Positions 1 through 9,723 of a DNA stretch of 64,000 nucleotides are shown here, piece after piece. A model generated the notes under the pieces. The model was not told the DNA's origin. It was given only the letters and a program-made list of their open reading frames with translations, and did not search any database. The first letter of the stretch is position 1. Each line of letters starts with the position of its first letter. This DNA is from Sphingomonadales bacterium (GTDB taxonomy: Bacteria; Pseudomonadota; Alphaproteobacteria; Sphingomonadales; Sphingomonadaceae). Where the stretch lies: contig JANXUK010000052.1 in the NCBI GenBank assembly GCA_025356275.1, forward strand, positions 1-64,000. The letters are read 5' to 3'. A program made the translations under genes and the position numbers.

Positions 1-25
1 GCTCGAATGTCAGAATCTTTTCGGA

Positions 26-123
26 CCACTAGAAGATTTTGATTCTAGTGGATTTTACGATTTTGACATTTGCAGACCCATCACAATCGCCAGGGGATGC
101 CAATGTCAAAATCAATCCACTAG
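26..123. repeat. Nested inverted repeats in AT-rich DNA next to tRNA-Arg
   Basis: A perfect 9-bp inverted repeat (CCACTAGAA at 26-34, TTCTAGTGG at 43-51) is followed by a second, longer pair. The arm at 45-69 runs CTAGTGGATT, four extra bases, then GATTTTGACAT. The arm at 103-123 is the reverse complement of the same sequence without the four extra bases. By my count the first 120 bases are about 42% G+C, far below the surrounding genes. The arrangement could be a pair of operators for a gene to the left of the window, or the edge of an element inserted at the 3' end of the tRNA. No gene was seen here. Confidence 0.6.
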
Positions 124-132
124 GGGTAGAGT

Positions 133-209
133 TGGTGCGCCCGGCGGGATTCGAACCCACGGCCCCCAGATTAGGAATCTGATGCTCTATCCTGCTGAGC
201 TACGGGCGC
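133..209 (-). tRNA. tRNA-Arg (anticodon CCT)
   Basis: On the minus strand the sequence folds as a complete cloverleaf. The acceptor arm GCGCCCG pairs with CGGGCGC, the T-loop carries GGTTCGAATCC, and the seven-base anticodon loop is TTCCTAA, giving anticodon CCT, which reads AGG arginine codons. The discriminator base is A and the terminal CCA is encoded in the DNA (TGG on the plus strand at 133-135). The 3' end faces the AT-rich repeat region at the left edge of the window, the side on which integrative elements usually insert. Confidence 0.95.
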
Positions 210-272
210 GCCGATGCGGCTCTTAGCAGAGCGGCGCGTGGTGGCAATTGGGCTCGATCAGTTGGCGGCGTG

Positions 273-320
273 TCAGTTGATCTGGGGGCCAATTGATCTG
301 GGGGTCAGTTGATCTGATCA
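273..320. repeat. Three-unit 16-bp tandem repeat at the 3' end of the DUF1178 gene
   Basis: Three units of exactly 16 bp lie head to tail: TCAGTTGATCTGGGGG at 273-288, CCAATTGATCTGGGGG at 289-304 and TCAGTTGATCTGATCA at 305-320. The last unit encodes the C-terminal Asp-Gln-Ile-Asn and the TGA stop of the DUF1178 protein on the minus strand; the other two lie just downstream of it. Confidence 0.8.
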
Positions 321-826
321 GGCGGCGCCAGCGGGAATAGGATCGGGGCGACCATGATGCCCTCCTTGGCCAGTGCCTCCGCTTCATGCAGGCTGGCCTC
401 GCCGTGGATCGGTTCGGCTTCGCGTTCGCCATAATGGATGGCGCGGGCGTCCTCGGCAAAGCTTTTACCGACCCAACGCGATGATTTCAACGCCTCGGCC
501 TGCGCGGCGGCAATCTTGTGGAGCATTGCCATCGCCTCGGGTGGCAAGGAGGGTGGCTGGGCCGGGCGCGGAGTCATCGCCTGAGGCGCAGCGACTGACT
601 CGCCCACAAGCGTGCCCGTTCCCTGCCCAGCCCCCTGATTGCCCTTACGCGCCAGATTGGGGGCCATCGGTGCCTTGCTGACCTCGGCCGAGCCGCAATG
701 CGGGCAGGTCACCAGCCCGCGCGCCTGTTGTGCCGCAAAATCCTCCGACGAGGCGAACCAGCCCTCGAACCGATGCCCGCCACTGCCACCTGTAAGGCCG
801 CCACATGTCAGATCGAACACGATCAC
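305..826 (-). CDS. DUF1178 family protein
   Basis: This 173-residue protein starts MIVFDLTC and continues with the HRFEGWF segment typical of DUF1178, a proteobacterial family of unknown function. A CPHCGS pair at about residues 41-46, together with Cys8, suggests a small zinc-ribbon-like N-terminal site. The middle is a low-complexity Pro/Ala/Gln linker and the C-terminal part is a charged helical region with the RAIHYGE motif of the family. It is the last gene of a tight minus-strand run (grxC, nitrilase, DUF1178), and its start codon overlaps the stop of the nitrilase gene by four bases. The family is clear from sequence; the function is not known. Confidence 0.85.
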   Translation of the reverse strand: MIVFDLTCGGLTGGSGGHRFEGWFASSEDFAAQQARGLVTCPHCGSAEVSKAPMAPNLARKGNQGAGQGTGTLVGESVAAPQAMTPRPAQPPSLPPEAMAMLHKIAAAQAEALKSSRWVGKSFAEDARAIHYGEREAEPIHGEASLHEAEALAKEGIMVAPILFPLAPPDQIN

Positions 827-1647
827 GCTGTCGCTGCTACCATGCTAACCGCGCGCCGATTGGCCAGGCTGGGCAATTGGCGCCGCACCTCGACGATCCG
901 CGCCGGGTCGATCTCGGCGAAAGCCAGCCCCGCGCCCTCGCCCATGTCCAGCATCACATCGCCCCACGGATCGACCACCAGGCTGTGGCCATAGGTCTCG
1001 CGGCCATCCTCATGCTTGCCAGTCTGCGCGGCGGCGATCACATAGGCGCTGGCCTCCACCGCGCGGGCGCGTTGCAGCAGGTGCCAATGCGCGGCCCCTG
1101 TCGGCACGGTAAAGGCGGCGGGAATCGCGATCAGGTCGCATTTCGCCCGCCCCAAAGCCTCGAACAGCGCGGGAAACCGCAGGTCGTAACAGATCGCCAG
1201 CCCCAGCCGGCCCAGCGGCGTCTCCACCACCACCGCCCCATCCCCCGGCGCATAGGCGGCAGACTCGCGCCAGCTTTCCCCGCTGGCCAGATCAACGTCG
1301 AACATATGCAGCTTGTCATAGCGTGCCCTGATCGCACCATCGGCACCCACCACGAATCCGCGATTGGCATAGCGACCATCCCCCCGGTCCACCGCCAGCG
1401 AGCCCAGCGCCACCCAAATCCCCGCGCGCGCCGCCGCCTCGCGCATTGCCGCCAGCACCGGATCGGCCTCCTCGGCCACGATATGCGCCGCGCCGCGCGT
1501 GCGGTCGCGGTCGATCAGCCCCGACATCTCGGGGGTGAACAGCATCGCCGCGCCTCCCGATTTTGCGCGCGCAATCGCATCGACCAGACAGGCCGCATTG
1601 GCCGCCGGATCAATCCCGCTGGTCATCTGGAGCAGTGCGGCGCGCAT
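823..1647 (-). CDS. Carbon-nitrogen hydrolase (nitrilase superfamily, Nit1-like)
   Basis: The 274-residue protein has the Glu-Lys-Cys triad of the nitrilase superfamily: Glu in FTPEMSGL near residue 40, Lys in YDKLHMFD near 112, and Cys in LAICYDLRFP near 153. The length and the motif around Cys match the Nit1/YbeM branch, whose characterised members hydrolyse omega-amides such as deaminated glutathione. Its neighbours are glutaredoxin upstream (stop and start overlap as TGATG) and DUF1178 downstream, a grouping seen in many alphaproteobacteria. A role in repair of glutathione-derived metabolites fits the context but is inferred; the exact amide substrate cannot be read from the sequence. Confidence 0.88.
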   Translation of the reverse strand: MRAALLQMTSGIDPAANAACLVDAIARAKSGGAAMLFTPEMSGLIDRDRTRGAAHIVAEEADPVLAAMREAAARAGIWVALGSLAVDRGDGRYANRGFVVGADGAIRARYDKLHMFDVDLASGESWRESAAYAPGDGAVVVETPLGRLGLAICYDLRFPALFEALGRAKCDLIAIPAAFTVPTGAAHWHLLQRARAVEASAYVIAAAQTGKHEDGRETYGHSLVVDPWGDVMLDMGEGAGLAFAEIDPARIVEVRRQLPSLANRRAVSMVAATA

Positions 1648-1916
1648 CAGAGGCCCAGGAGCGCGTCGAGCTTTCCGGCACGGTCCAGCGCGGCCAGATC
1701 GTCCGAGCCGCCGATGGCCTGCCCGTCGATAAAGATCTGCGGCACGGAGCTCGCCCCCGGCGCCCGCTCCTGCATTGCCTTGCGCGACGCCCCGCCCATC
1801 GTCACGTCATGCTCGGCATAGGCCGCGCCTTTCGCGTCCAGCAACGCCTTGGCCCGCGCGCAATAGGGGCAGCCCCATTTGGTGTAGATCTCAATTTTCG
1901 CCGTGGCCACAATCAC
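1647..1916 (-). CDS. grxC: Glutaredoxin 3
   Basis: This 89-residue thioredoxin-fold protein has the dithiol CPYC redox centre near residues 16-19, the cis-proline motif SSVPQIFID, and the GGSDDL glutathione-binding segment. It would use glutathione to reduce cytosolic protein disulfides. It is the first gene of a minus-strand operon whose second and third members are the nitrilase and DUF1178 proteins. Its start lies 138 bases from the divergently transcribed Hsp20 gene, so the two share a promoter region. In many relatives comF sits beside this cluster; here comF is at about 49.3-50.1 kb instead. Confidence 0.93.
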   Translation of the reverse strand: MIVATAKIEIYTKWGCPYCARAKALLDAKGAAYAEHDVTMGGASRKAMQERAPGASSVPQIFIDGQAIGGSDDLAALDRAGKLDALLGL

Positions 1917-1929
1917 AATCCTCGAAGGT

Positions 1930-1955
1930 CTTGAAATGCCAGCGGCCTAACATAT
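1930..1955 (+). promoter_or_regulatory. Candidate heat-shock (RpoH) promoter for the Hsp20 gene
   Basis: CTTGAAA at 1930-1936 is an exact match to the RpoH -35 consensus. About ten bases later comes CTAACATAT (1947-1955), a partial match to the RpoH -10 element. Transcription from here would begin near 1961, just where the structured leader starts. The spacer is on the short side, so this is a prediction. Confidence 0.4.
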
Positions 1956-1960
1956 CTGAG

Positions 1961-2057
1961 GCTCCGTGTCATGCGCCGCAATGGGCGTGGCACACCAAGC
2001 CGGAGCGCCGTTCGCGGGCTCCATCCACGATTGCTCATAGTTGAGGATTTTGCCATG
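1961..2057 (+). promoter_or_regulatory. ROSE-like RNA thermometer in the Hsp20 leader
   Basis: The leader can fold into three successive hairpins: one at 1966-1993, one at 2002-2022 and a terminal one at 2030-2048. In the last, ATTGCTC (2030-2036) pairs with GAGGAT (2043-2048), leaving a bulged G opposite the Shine-Dalgarno. This UUGCU-against-AGGA arrangement is the hallmark of ROSE thermometers, known from small heat-shock genes of alpha- and gammaproteobacteria. Melting at high temperature would expose the ribosome binding site seven bases before the ATG at 2055. Confidence 0.65.
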
Positions 2058-2528
2058 ACCCGTTTTGACTTCACCCCCTATCGCCGCAGCACTGTTGGGT
2101 TCGACCGCGTGTTCGACCTGCTGGAGAACACGGGCCGCGCCGGCGCCGGTGACAATTACCCGCCGTTTAACATCGAGCGCCTGGCAGAGGACAGCTACCG
2201 CATCACCCTCGCGGTGGCGGGCTTCAAGACTGGCGAGATCGACATCACCGCCCAGCAGAACCTGCTGATCATCCAGGGCCGCAAGGCCGAGGAAGCGAGC
2301 GAGACCGCCGCGCATTTCCTGCACCTCGGCATTGCACAGCGCGGCTTTGAGCGGCGCTTTGAGCTGGCCGATTTTGTGCGGGTCGAGAACGCCGGGCTGG
2401 AAGATGGCCTGCTGACCATCGACCTGCTGCGCGAAGTGCCCGAGGCGATGAAACCCCGCAAGATCGCCATCGGGGGCGTGCAGCCGTTGAGCGTGGTTGA
2501 GGGCGGCAGCACTAGCCAAGCGGCGTAA
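2055..2528 (+). CDS. Small heat-shock protein, Hsp20/alpha-crystallin family
   Basis: The 157-residue protein begins MTRFDFTPYRRSTVGFDRVF, the typical start of IbpA-type sHsps. The alpha-crystallin domain spans roughly residues 36-130 and the C-terminal tail carries KIAIGG, an IxI-type motif used in oligomer assembly. It would act as an ATP-independent holdase for unfolded proteins. The start at 2055 was chosen over an in-frame upstream ATG at 1971 because it follows a GAGG ribosome binding site, matches the family N-terminus, and keeps the thermometer hairpins in the leader. A strong terminator follows, so it is probably a single-gene transcript. Confidence 0.93.
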   Translation: MTRFDFTPYRRSTVGFDRVFDLLENTGRAGAGDNYPPFNIERLAEDSYRITLAVAGFKTGEIDITAQQNLLIIQGRKAEEASETAAHFLHLGIAQRGFERRFELADFVRVENAGLEDGLLTIDLLREVPEAMKPRKIAIGGVQPLSVVEGGSTSQAA

Positions 2529-2551
2529 GCGTTTGTTTTAGCGCAATGTGG

Positions 2552-2583
2552 GGGCGGGTCGGTAGCGGCCCGCCCTTTTTTAT
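2552..2583 (+). terminator. Rho-independent terminator after the Hsp20 gene
   Basis: A hairpin with arms GGGCGGG (2552-2558) and CCCGCCC (2569-2575) is followed at once by a run of Ts. It lies 24 bases past the Hsp20 stop codon. Confidence 0.85.
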
Positions 2584-2969
2584 TGAGAAAGCCTGATGAT
2601 CGCCTCGTCTCGGCTTATTGATGGCCCAACCGTCGCGCGATCGCACGTCCAAATAGGCTGAACGAAAGAGCAGTAGTCCCAAGCATCAGGAAAAAGAGAT
2701 CGAATGAGAGAAAACTCGCCTGCCGGGCGTTTAATGGATTGCTGGAGAGGTCATATACTGTTTCGGAATCCCCTGTATTCGCCATCCCATTCATCGACGA
2801 TAATCTATAAACATGCTCGCCCACTCGGTAGAGGACTACGCCGTTGCGGCCGGGCATATCCAGCGAAGGGTTACGCGCTGCAGAAATTCCTATGACGGCA
2901 GCACCGGCTTGCCGATAATGCCAGTCATCGGTGATGCCTGAACACGCGTAGACAAGCGCGCCCGCGCCC

Positions 2970-4601
<1,632 letters not shown>

Positions 4602-4703
4602 GGGGGCCAAGCCTTAGCGAGCCTTGCGGCGATTCGCCAAGCGGCTTGACCAGCAATCCACAGGCAGATGATTAGGGGGAGGGTTTGATGCCGGTTTAGG
4701 CGT

Positions 4704-5063
4704 TTATTTCTTCAGCGCACCCGCCAGCGGATCGACCGGAGCCGAGGAACCGGGCGCGGAGGGCGCAGTCTGGGGAACCACGGCCGGCGCGGAAACCGGC
4801 GCAGGACGCACCAGCGTGGTATCGACGCTCTGCCCCGAACTCGCCTTCACCGCCATCGCGGCCAACACGATGCTCGTCGCCACGAACAGCGCCGCCAGGA
4901 TCGCGGTCAGACGCGTGAGGAAATCGGCGGCACCGCGCGCCGACATCAGCCCCGACGGACTGCCGCCAACACCAAGCCCGCCGCCCTCGGACTTCTGGAT
5001 CAGGATCACACCCACCAGCAGCGCGCCGATGATCGCCTGAATTGCCATGAAGAAGATGAACAT
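4704..5063 (-). CDS. secG: Protein translocase subunit SecG
   Basis: The 119-residue inner-membrane protein starts MFIFFMAIQAIIGALLVGVI, the first membrane helix, followed by the SEGGGLG cytoplasmic loop typical of SecG and a second helix at about residues 50-72. The tail after residue 80 is a long Pro/Ala-rich extension, common in alphaproteobacterial SecG. SecG assists SecYE during preprotein translocation. The frame is open far upstream, but the start at 5063 gives the family N-terminus. It lies between tpiA and pyrG on the same strand. Confidence 0.93.
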   Translation of the reverse strand: MFIFFMAIQAIIGALLVGVILIQKSEGGGLGVGGSPSGLMSARGAADFLTRLTAILAALFVATSIVLAAMAVKASSGQSVDTTLVRPAPVSAPAVVPQTAPSAPGSSAPVDPLAGALKK

Positions 5064-5137
5064 TGCGGGGGCCCGTCCGTGAAGAAATTTGATCGTGAGG
5101 CGCGCATCTAGGCGCGGCCGTGCCAAAGCGCAAGATT

Positions 5138-5905
5138 TCAACCTTCCTCGGCCACCATCGCCGCCGCGCTGATAATCGCCGCGAAGCTCTCGGCGGTCAG
5201 GCTGGCCCCGCCCACCAGGGCTCCGGCCACCTCGTCGGCGCCCAGCAATTCGGCGGCATTGCCGGCATTGACCGACCCGCCATACAGGATACGCACCCCG
5301 GCCCCGTCTTCGCCATAGGCGGCGAGCAAACCGGCGCGGATCGCGCCATGCATCGCGGCCACATCGGCCACCGCAGGCACCCGCCCGGTGCCGATCGCCC
5401 ACACCGGTTCATAGGCAACCGCCAGCCGCACCGCCGCCCCCTCGGTCCTGGGCAGCGAGGCCTTCAGCTGCGCTGCGACCACCGCCTCGGCCTTGCCGGC
5501 ATCGCGCTCAGCCTCGGTCTCGCCGACGCACAGGATCACTGCCAAATCGGCGGCCAGCGCCGCCTCGGCCTTGGCGCGGACCACCGCATCCTTCTCGCCA
5601 TGCCCGGCTTTTGCCCGACGCTCCGAATGGCCGACGATGGCAAAGCTGGCGCCGGCATCGGCCAGCGTCGCGGCAGAGACGTCGCCGGTGAAGGCGCCGC
5701 TGGGCGCTGTGTGGCAATCCTGCGCGCCCACCGCGATGTCGCTGACGGCCTCCGCCATCAGGTTGATCAGCGGCGCGGGCGGGACCAGACCCACCTCCAC
5801 CGCCGGATAGCGCGCCGCAGCGCGGTCAATCGCCCGTGCCTCGGCCAGCATCGCGCGGCTGCCGTTCATCTTCCAATTGCCGACGATATAGGGCCGCAAA
5901 GCCAT
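5138..5905 (-). CDS. tpiA: Triosephosphate isomerase
   Basis: The 255-residue TIM-barrel enzyme interconverts dihydroxyacetone phosphate and glyceraldehyde 3-phosphate. The N-terminal GNWKMNG contains the catalytic Asn and Lys, the His is in IVGHSERR, and the catalytic Glu is in AYEPVWAIGTG followed by flexible loop 6. The phosphate-binding YGGSVN lies near residue 206. It is the promoter-proximal gene of tpiA-secG-pyrG. A 266-base gap separates it from the divergent ppiD gene; that gap holds no gene and presumably both promoters. Confidence 0.97.
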   Translation of the reverse strand: MALRPYIVGNWKMNGSRAMLAEARAIDRAAARYPAVEVGLVPPAPLINLMAEAVSDIAVGAQDCHTAPSGAFTGDVSAATLADAGASFAIVGHSERRAKAGHGEKDAVVRAKAEAALAADLAVILCVGETEAERDAGKAEAVVAAQLKASLPRTEGAAVRLAVAYEPVWAIGTGRVPAVADVAAMHGAIRAGLLAAYGEDGAGVRILYGGSVNAGNAAELLGADEVAGALVGGASLTAESFAAIISAAAMVAEEG

Positions 5906-6171
5906 GGTAATTCCCTCAAATCGGGGCGCAAATACGCATCTTGCCGGCCGAATCTTTCGGTGCCGGCCGGTTTCCCCCGCCTGCCGCGCCTAGGGCACAC
6001 CGGCGGCGCTTGTCAAAAGGAGGCAGCGGCGCGGCGGCATTCCTCGCTCGCTTCGTGGCTTGCGGGCAACATCGAAATGGCGCCTCCCGGCCCCATTGCG
6101 ACAATCGCATTTGGCGCTTAAAGGCCAGCAACACCGCCCTGCACGGGGCCAGATAGGCCGGCGAACCCATA

Positions 6172-8106
6172 ATGCTTCAGTTTTTCCGCAGTTTCTTCAA
6201 ATCGACGCTTGGCATTGGGCTGACGCTGGCGATGGTGGGCATTATCGCGCTGGCCTTTGCCGCCGGCGACGTCGCCAGCAGCGGCGGCTTTGGCGGGGTG
6301 GCGGGGGGCGACCGCGCCGCTATCGTCGGCAAGCAGCGGATCGGCACCGCCGAGTATTCCGCCCAGATCACGCAAGGGTTTGAGACCGCGCGGCATGATA
6401 ACCCCACCCTGACGATGAAAGCCTTTGTCGCGGGCGGCGGCGCGGCGCAGGTGCTGGATCAGATGGTCGACCGGACCGCGATCGCGGTGTTCGGCAAGGA
6501 CAATGGCATCGTTGCGGGCAAGCGTCTGGTTGACAGCGAGCTGGCCAAAATCCCTTCGCTGCAAGGCCCCGACGGCAAGTTCAACAATACGCTATATCTG
6601 CAAATGCTGGCCCAGCGGCATTACACCGACGATGCGGTGCGTCAGGACATCGCGCAGGGCATGATCGCGCGTCAGGTGCTGATCCCCGCCGAATTCGGCG
6701 CGTCTCAGCCATTGGGCGCCGCGATGCGCTATGCCACGCTGCTGAAAGAGCACCGCATCGGCGCGGTTGCGGCGCTGCCGTCGGAGGCGTTTGCCCCCAA
6801 AGTCCCGCCCACCGCCGAGGAGATCGCCACCTTCTATGCGACGCATCGCAATTCCTATATCCGGCCCGAGCGCCGGGTGATCCGCTATGCGGTGATGAGC
6901 GCCGATACGGTCAAGGCCCCGCCGGCGAGCGATGCCGAGGTGGCCGCCGCGTATCATGCCAATGCCGCCGCCTATGTCGCGGTGCAGAACCGCACCGTCG
7001 CGCAATTGGTGCTGCCCAGCAAGGATGCGGCCAGCGCGGTTCTGGCATCGCTGCGCGATGGCACCGGCCTTGATGCCGCCGCCGCGGGCAAAGGCCTGTC
7101 TGTGGCCAAACTGGGCCCGCTGAGCCAGGCGGCGCTGGCGTTGCAAAGTTCTGCCGATGTCGCCGCCGCTGCCTTCGCGGCGCGGGCCGGCGTGGTCAGC
7201 GGGCCGGTGAAGAGCCAGCTGGGCTGGTCGCTGATCCGCGTCGATGCCATCGAAAACAAGCCGGCACGCAGCCTGGCGCAGGCGCATGGCGAGATTGCGG
7301 CTGCCTTGGCCATCGCCAAGCGTCGCACCGCGCTGGCCGATGCCACGGCCAAGCTGGAGGATCAATTCGACAAGGGCGGCGCGCTAAGCGATGCGGCCAA
7401 GGGCCTTGGACTGAGCCTGAGCAGCACCGCGCCGCTGACCGCCGACGGCAAGGTCTATGGCCGGCCCGCCCAGACCGCACCCAAGGAGCTGGCTCGGATC
7501 CTGCCCACCGCCTTTGCGATGGAGCGTGAGAATGCGCCGCAACTGGCCGAGATTGATCCGGGCAAGAGTTTTGTCCTGTTCGACGTGACCCAGATCACCG
7601 CCTCGTCCCCGGCACCGCTGGCCGAGATCAAAAGCCAGATCGCCAATGATTGCGCACTGGAAAAGGGCGCAATTGCGGCGCGTGCCGCCGGGCTCAAGGT
7701 TCAGGCGGAGCTGAAAAAAGGTGTCGATCTGGCTGCCGCGATCGCCTCACTCGGCGTCGCCCTGCCCGCGCCGCATCCGCTGGCGATGGGCCGGGAGCAG
7801 CTGGCGGCGATGGGCGGCAAGGTGCCTGCGGTGTTGGGCCTGTTCTTTGGCATGGCGCAGGGCACGGCCAAACTGTTGCCGCTGCCGAACAACGCCGGCT
7901 GGTTCGTGGTGCAGGTCAAACAAATCATCCCGGGCACTGTGGCCGAAGGCGATCCGCTGATCGCCGACACCGCCAAGGGGCTGGGCCAGCTGGCCGGCAA
8001 TGAATATGCCGAACAGCTGCGCAATGCGCTGCGCCGGGTGGTTGGGGTCACGCACAATGACGTGGCGATCAAGGCAGTGACGACGCAGCTCGCGGGCGGC
8101 AACTAA
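6172..8106 (+). CDS. ppiD: Membrane-anchored periplasmic peptidyl-prolyl isomerase (PpiD/SurA_N family)
   Basis: The 644-residue protein has a short cytoplasmic start and one membrane helix at about residues 13-32, then a SurA-type N-terminal chaperone region (about 40-250) and a parvulin-like domain at about 265-380. A second helical, SurA-like region follows to the C-terminus. PpiD anchors a folding chaperone near the Sec translocon for emerging outer-membrane and periplasmic proteins. trpE starts four bases after its stop, so the two are probably co-transcribed, an arrangement common in sphingomonads. Confidence 0.85.
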   Translation: MLQFFRSFFKSTLGIGLTLAMVGIIALAFAAGDVASSGGFGGVAGGDRAAIVGKQRIGTAEYSAQITQGFETARHDNPTLTMKAFVAGGGAAQVLDQMVDRTAIAVFGKDNGIVAGKRLVDSELAKIPSLQGPDGKFNNTLYLQMLAQRHYTDDAVRQDIAQGMIARQVLIPAEFGASQPLGAAMRYATLLKEHRIGAVAALPSEAFAPKVPPTAEEIATFYATHRNSYIRPERRVIRYAVMSADTVKAPPASDAEVAAAYHANAAAYVAVQNRTVAQLVLPSKDAASAVLASLRDGTGLDAAAAGKGLSVAKLGPLSQAALALQSSADVAAAAFAARAGVVSGPVKSQLGWSLIRVDAIENKPARSLAQAHGEIAAALAIAKRRTALADATAKLEDQFDKGGALSDAAKGLGLSLSSTAPLTADGKVYGRPAQTAPKELARILPTAFAMERENAPQLAEIDPGKSFVLFDVTQITASSPAPLAEIKSQIANDCALEKGAIAARAAGLKVQAELKKGVDLAAAIASLGVALPAPHPLAMGREQLAAMGGKVPAVLGLFFGMAQGTAKLLPLPNNAGWFVVQVKQIIPGTVAEGDPLIADTAKGLGQLAGNEYAEQLRNALRRVVGVTHNDVAIKAVTTQLAGGN

Positions 8107-8110
8107 CCAC

Positions 8111-9628
8111 GTGAGCGTTCCGCCGGAGAACCACGCGGCGGCGGCCGAGGCTTTGACGGGGGGACGCCCGGCGCTGGTCTGGCGTCGGCTGATCGCCGAT
8201 ACCGAGACGCCGGTGGGTGCGGGGGTCAAGCTGATCGAGGTCGGGCGCGGCGATTTCCTGCTCGAATCGGTAGAGGGCGGCGCGGTGCGCGGGCGTTATA
8301 GCCTGCTCGGGCTGGACCCTGATCTGGTGTTCCGCGCGGCCGGGGATCGCGCCGAGATCAACCGCGACTGGCGCCATGACCGGGCCGCCTTTGCGCCATT
8401 ACCGGGCGGCGCATTGGCGCAATTGCGAGCGTTGGTGAGCGCATGCCGGATCGATGTGCCCGCCGCTTTGCCCAAGGCGCTGGCCTGTCTGCTCGGCTAT
8501 TTCGGCTATGAGACTATCGGCCTGGTCGAGACCCTGCCCCGCGCGCCCGATAGCCCGCTGGGCCTGCCCGACATGCTGTTCGTGCGGCCCACGCTAATCC
8601 TGGTGTTCGACCGGCTGAGCGAGGATCTGTTCGTGGTGGCGCCGGTGTGGCCCTCCCTGGCCCTGCCCGCGCATACGCTTGCCGCCGCCGCCGAGCGCAT
8701 CGATGAGGCGCTGCGCCGGCTGGCGATGGCTGCGCCCGAGGCGCCCAAGCTGTCTGGCACCCTGCCGACCCCCGCCCCGACCCCGGTGCTGGCAGAGGGC
8801 GCGTATGAGGCGATGGTGGCGCGGGCCAAGGATTACATCACCGCCGGCGATATCTTTCAGGTGGTGCTGGCCCAGCGCTTCACTAGCCCGTTCGCGCTGC
8901 CGCCCTATATGCTCTATCGCGCGCTGCGCCGTATCAACCCGTCGCCGTTCCTGTATTTCCTCGATTTTCCGGGCTTTGCGATCATCGGCTCCAGCCCTGA
9001 GATTCTGGTGCGCGTGCGCGAGGGCGAGGTCACCATCCGGCCTATCGCCGGCACCCGCCCGCGCGGCAAAACCCCGGAGGAGGACGAGGCCAACCGTCTC
9101 GCCCTGCTGGAGGACCCCAAGGAACGCGCCGAGCATCTGATGCTGCTCGACCTGGGGCGCAACGATGTCGGGCGCGTGGCGACGGCGGGTAGCGTCAAGG
9201 TGACCGAAAGCTACAATGTCGAGAAATACAGCCATGTCATGCACATCGTCTCCAACGTGGTCGGCACGCTGGATACGGCGCGCGCCGACGCGATCGACGC
9301 GGTGCTGGCCGGCTTCCCGGCAGGCACGGTCAGCGGCGCGCCCAAGGTCCGCGCCTGCCAGATCATCGCCGAACTGGAGCATGAGGCGCGCGGAGCTTAC
9401 GCGGGCGGTGTGGGGTATTTCGGCGCGGATGGCTCGGTGGATTCGTGCATCGTGTTGCGCACGGCGGTAGTGAAGGACGGCGTAATGCATGTGCAGGCCG
9501 GCGCCGGCATCGTCGCGGATTCGAACCCCGCGTATGAACAGCGCGAGTGCGAGGCCAAGGCCGGGGCGCTGTTCGCGGCGGCGCGCGAGGCGGTGCGTGT
9601 GGCCGGCGAGGCGGGGTTTGGGCAGTGA
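8111..9628 (+). CDS. trpE: Anthranilate synthase component I
   Basis: The 505-residue enzyme makes anthranilate from chorismate, the first step of tryptophan synthesis. An N-terminal Anth_synt_I_N domain (about 20-160) is followed by the chorismate-binding domain with IAGTRPRGK, DLGRNDVGRV, FPAGTVSGAPK and GAGIVADSNP motifs. The LLES motif near residue 50, part of the tryptophan-feedback site of TrpE, is present. The GTG at 8111 is used as start, following ppiD after four bases, so there is no room for a leader peptide. trpG does not follow directly; a broken YcxB-like gene lies in between. Confidence 0.95.
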   Translation: MSVPPENHAAAAEALTGGRPALVWRRLIADTETPVGAGVKLIEVGRGDFLLESVEGGAVRGRYSLLGLDPDLVFRAAGDRAEINRDWRHDRAAFAPLPGGALAQLRALVSACRIDVPAALPKALACLLGYFGYETIGLVETLPRAPDSPLGLPDMLFVRPTLILVFDRLSEDLFVVAPVWPSLALPAHTLAAAAERIDEALRRLAMAAPEAPKLSGTLPTPAPTPVLAEGAYEAMVARAKDYITAGDIFQVVLAQRFTSPFALPPYMLYRALRRINPSPFLYFLDFPGFAIIGSSPEILVRVREGEVTIRPIAGTRPRGKTPEEDEANRLALLEDPKERAEHLMLLDLGRNDVGRVATAGSVKVTESYNVEKYSHVMHIVSNVVGTLDTARADAIDAVLAGFPAGTVSGAPKVRACQIIAELEHEARGAYAGGVGYFGADGSVDSCIVLRTAVVKDGVMHVQAGAGIVADSNPAYEQRECEAKAGALFAAAREAVRVAGEAGFGQ

Positions 9629-9723
9629 GCCAGAAGGTGGGAGCCAGGAGGTGGAAATTTTACGACGAATTTCTGGCGGGTTAACGGCTGGCGACGCATG
9701 TTAGTTTCCGCAAAGCTTGGCCC

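Noticed and set aside
8107-8110. A tryptophan leader peptide or attenuator before trpE
   Set aside because: Only four bases separate ppiD and trpE, so there is no room for an attenuator.
9510-9535. A GATTCGAACCCC string like a tRNA T-arm inside trpE
   Set aside because: It lies in the conserved trpE coding sequence (GIVADSNP) and no cloverleaf can be formed around it.
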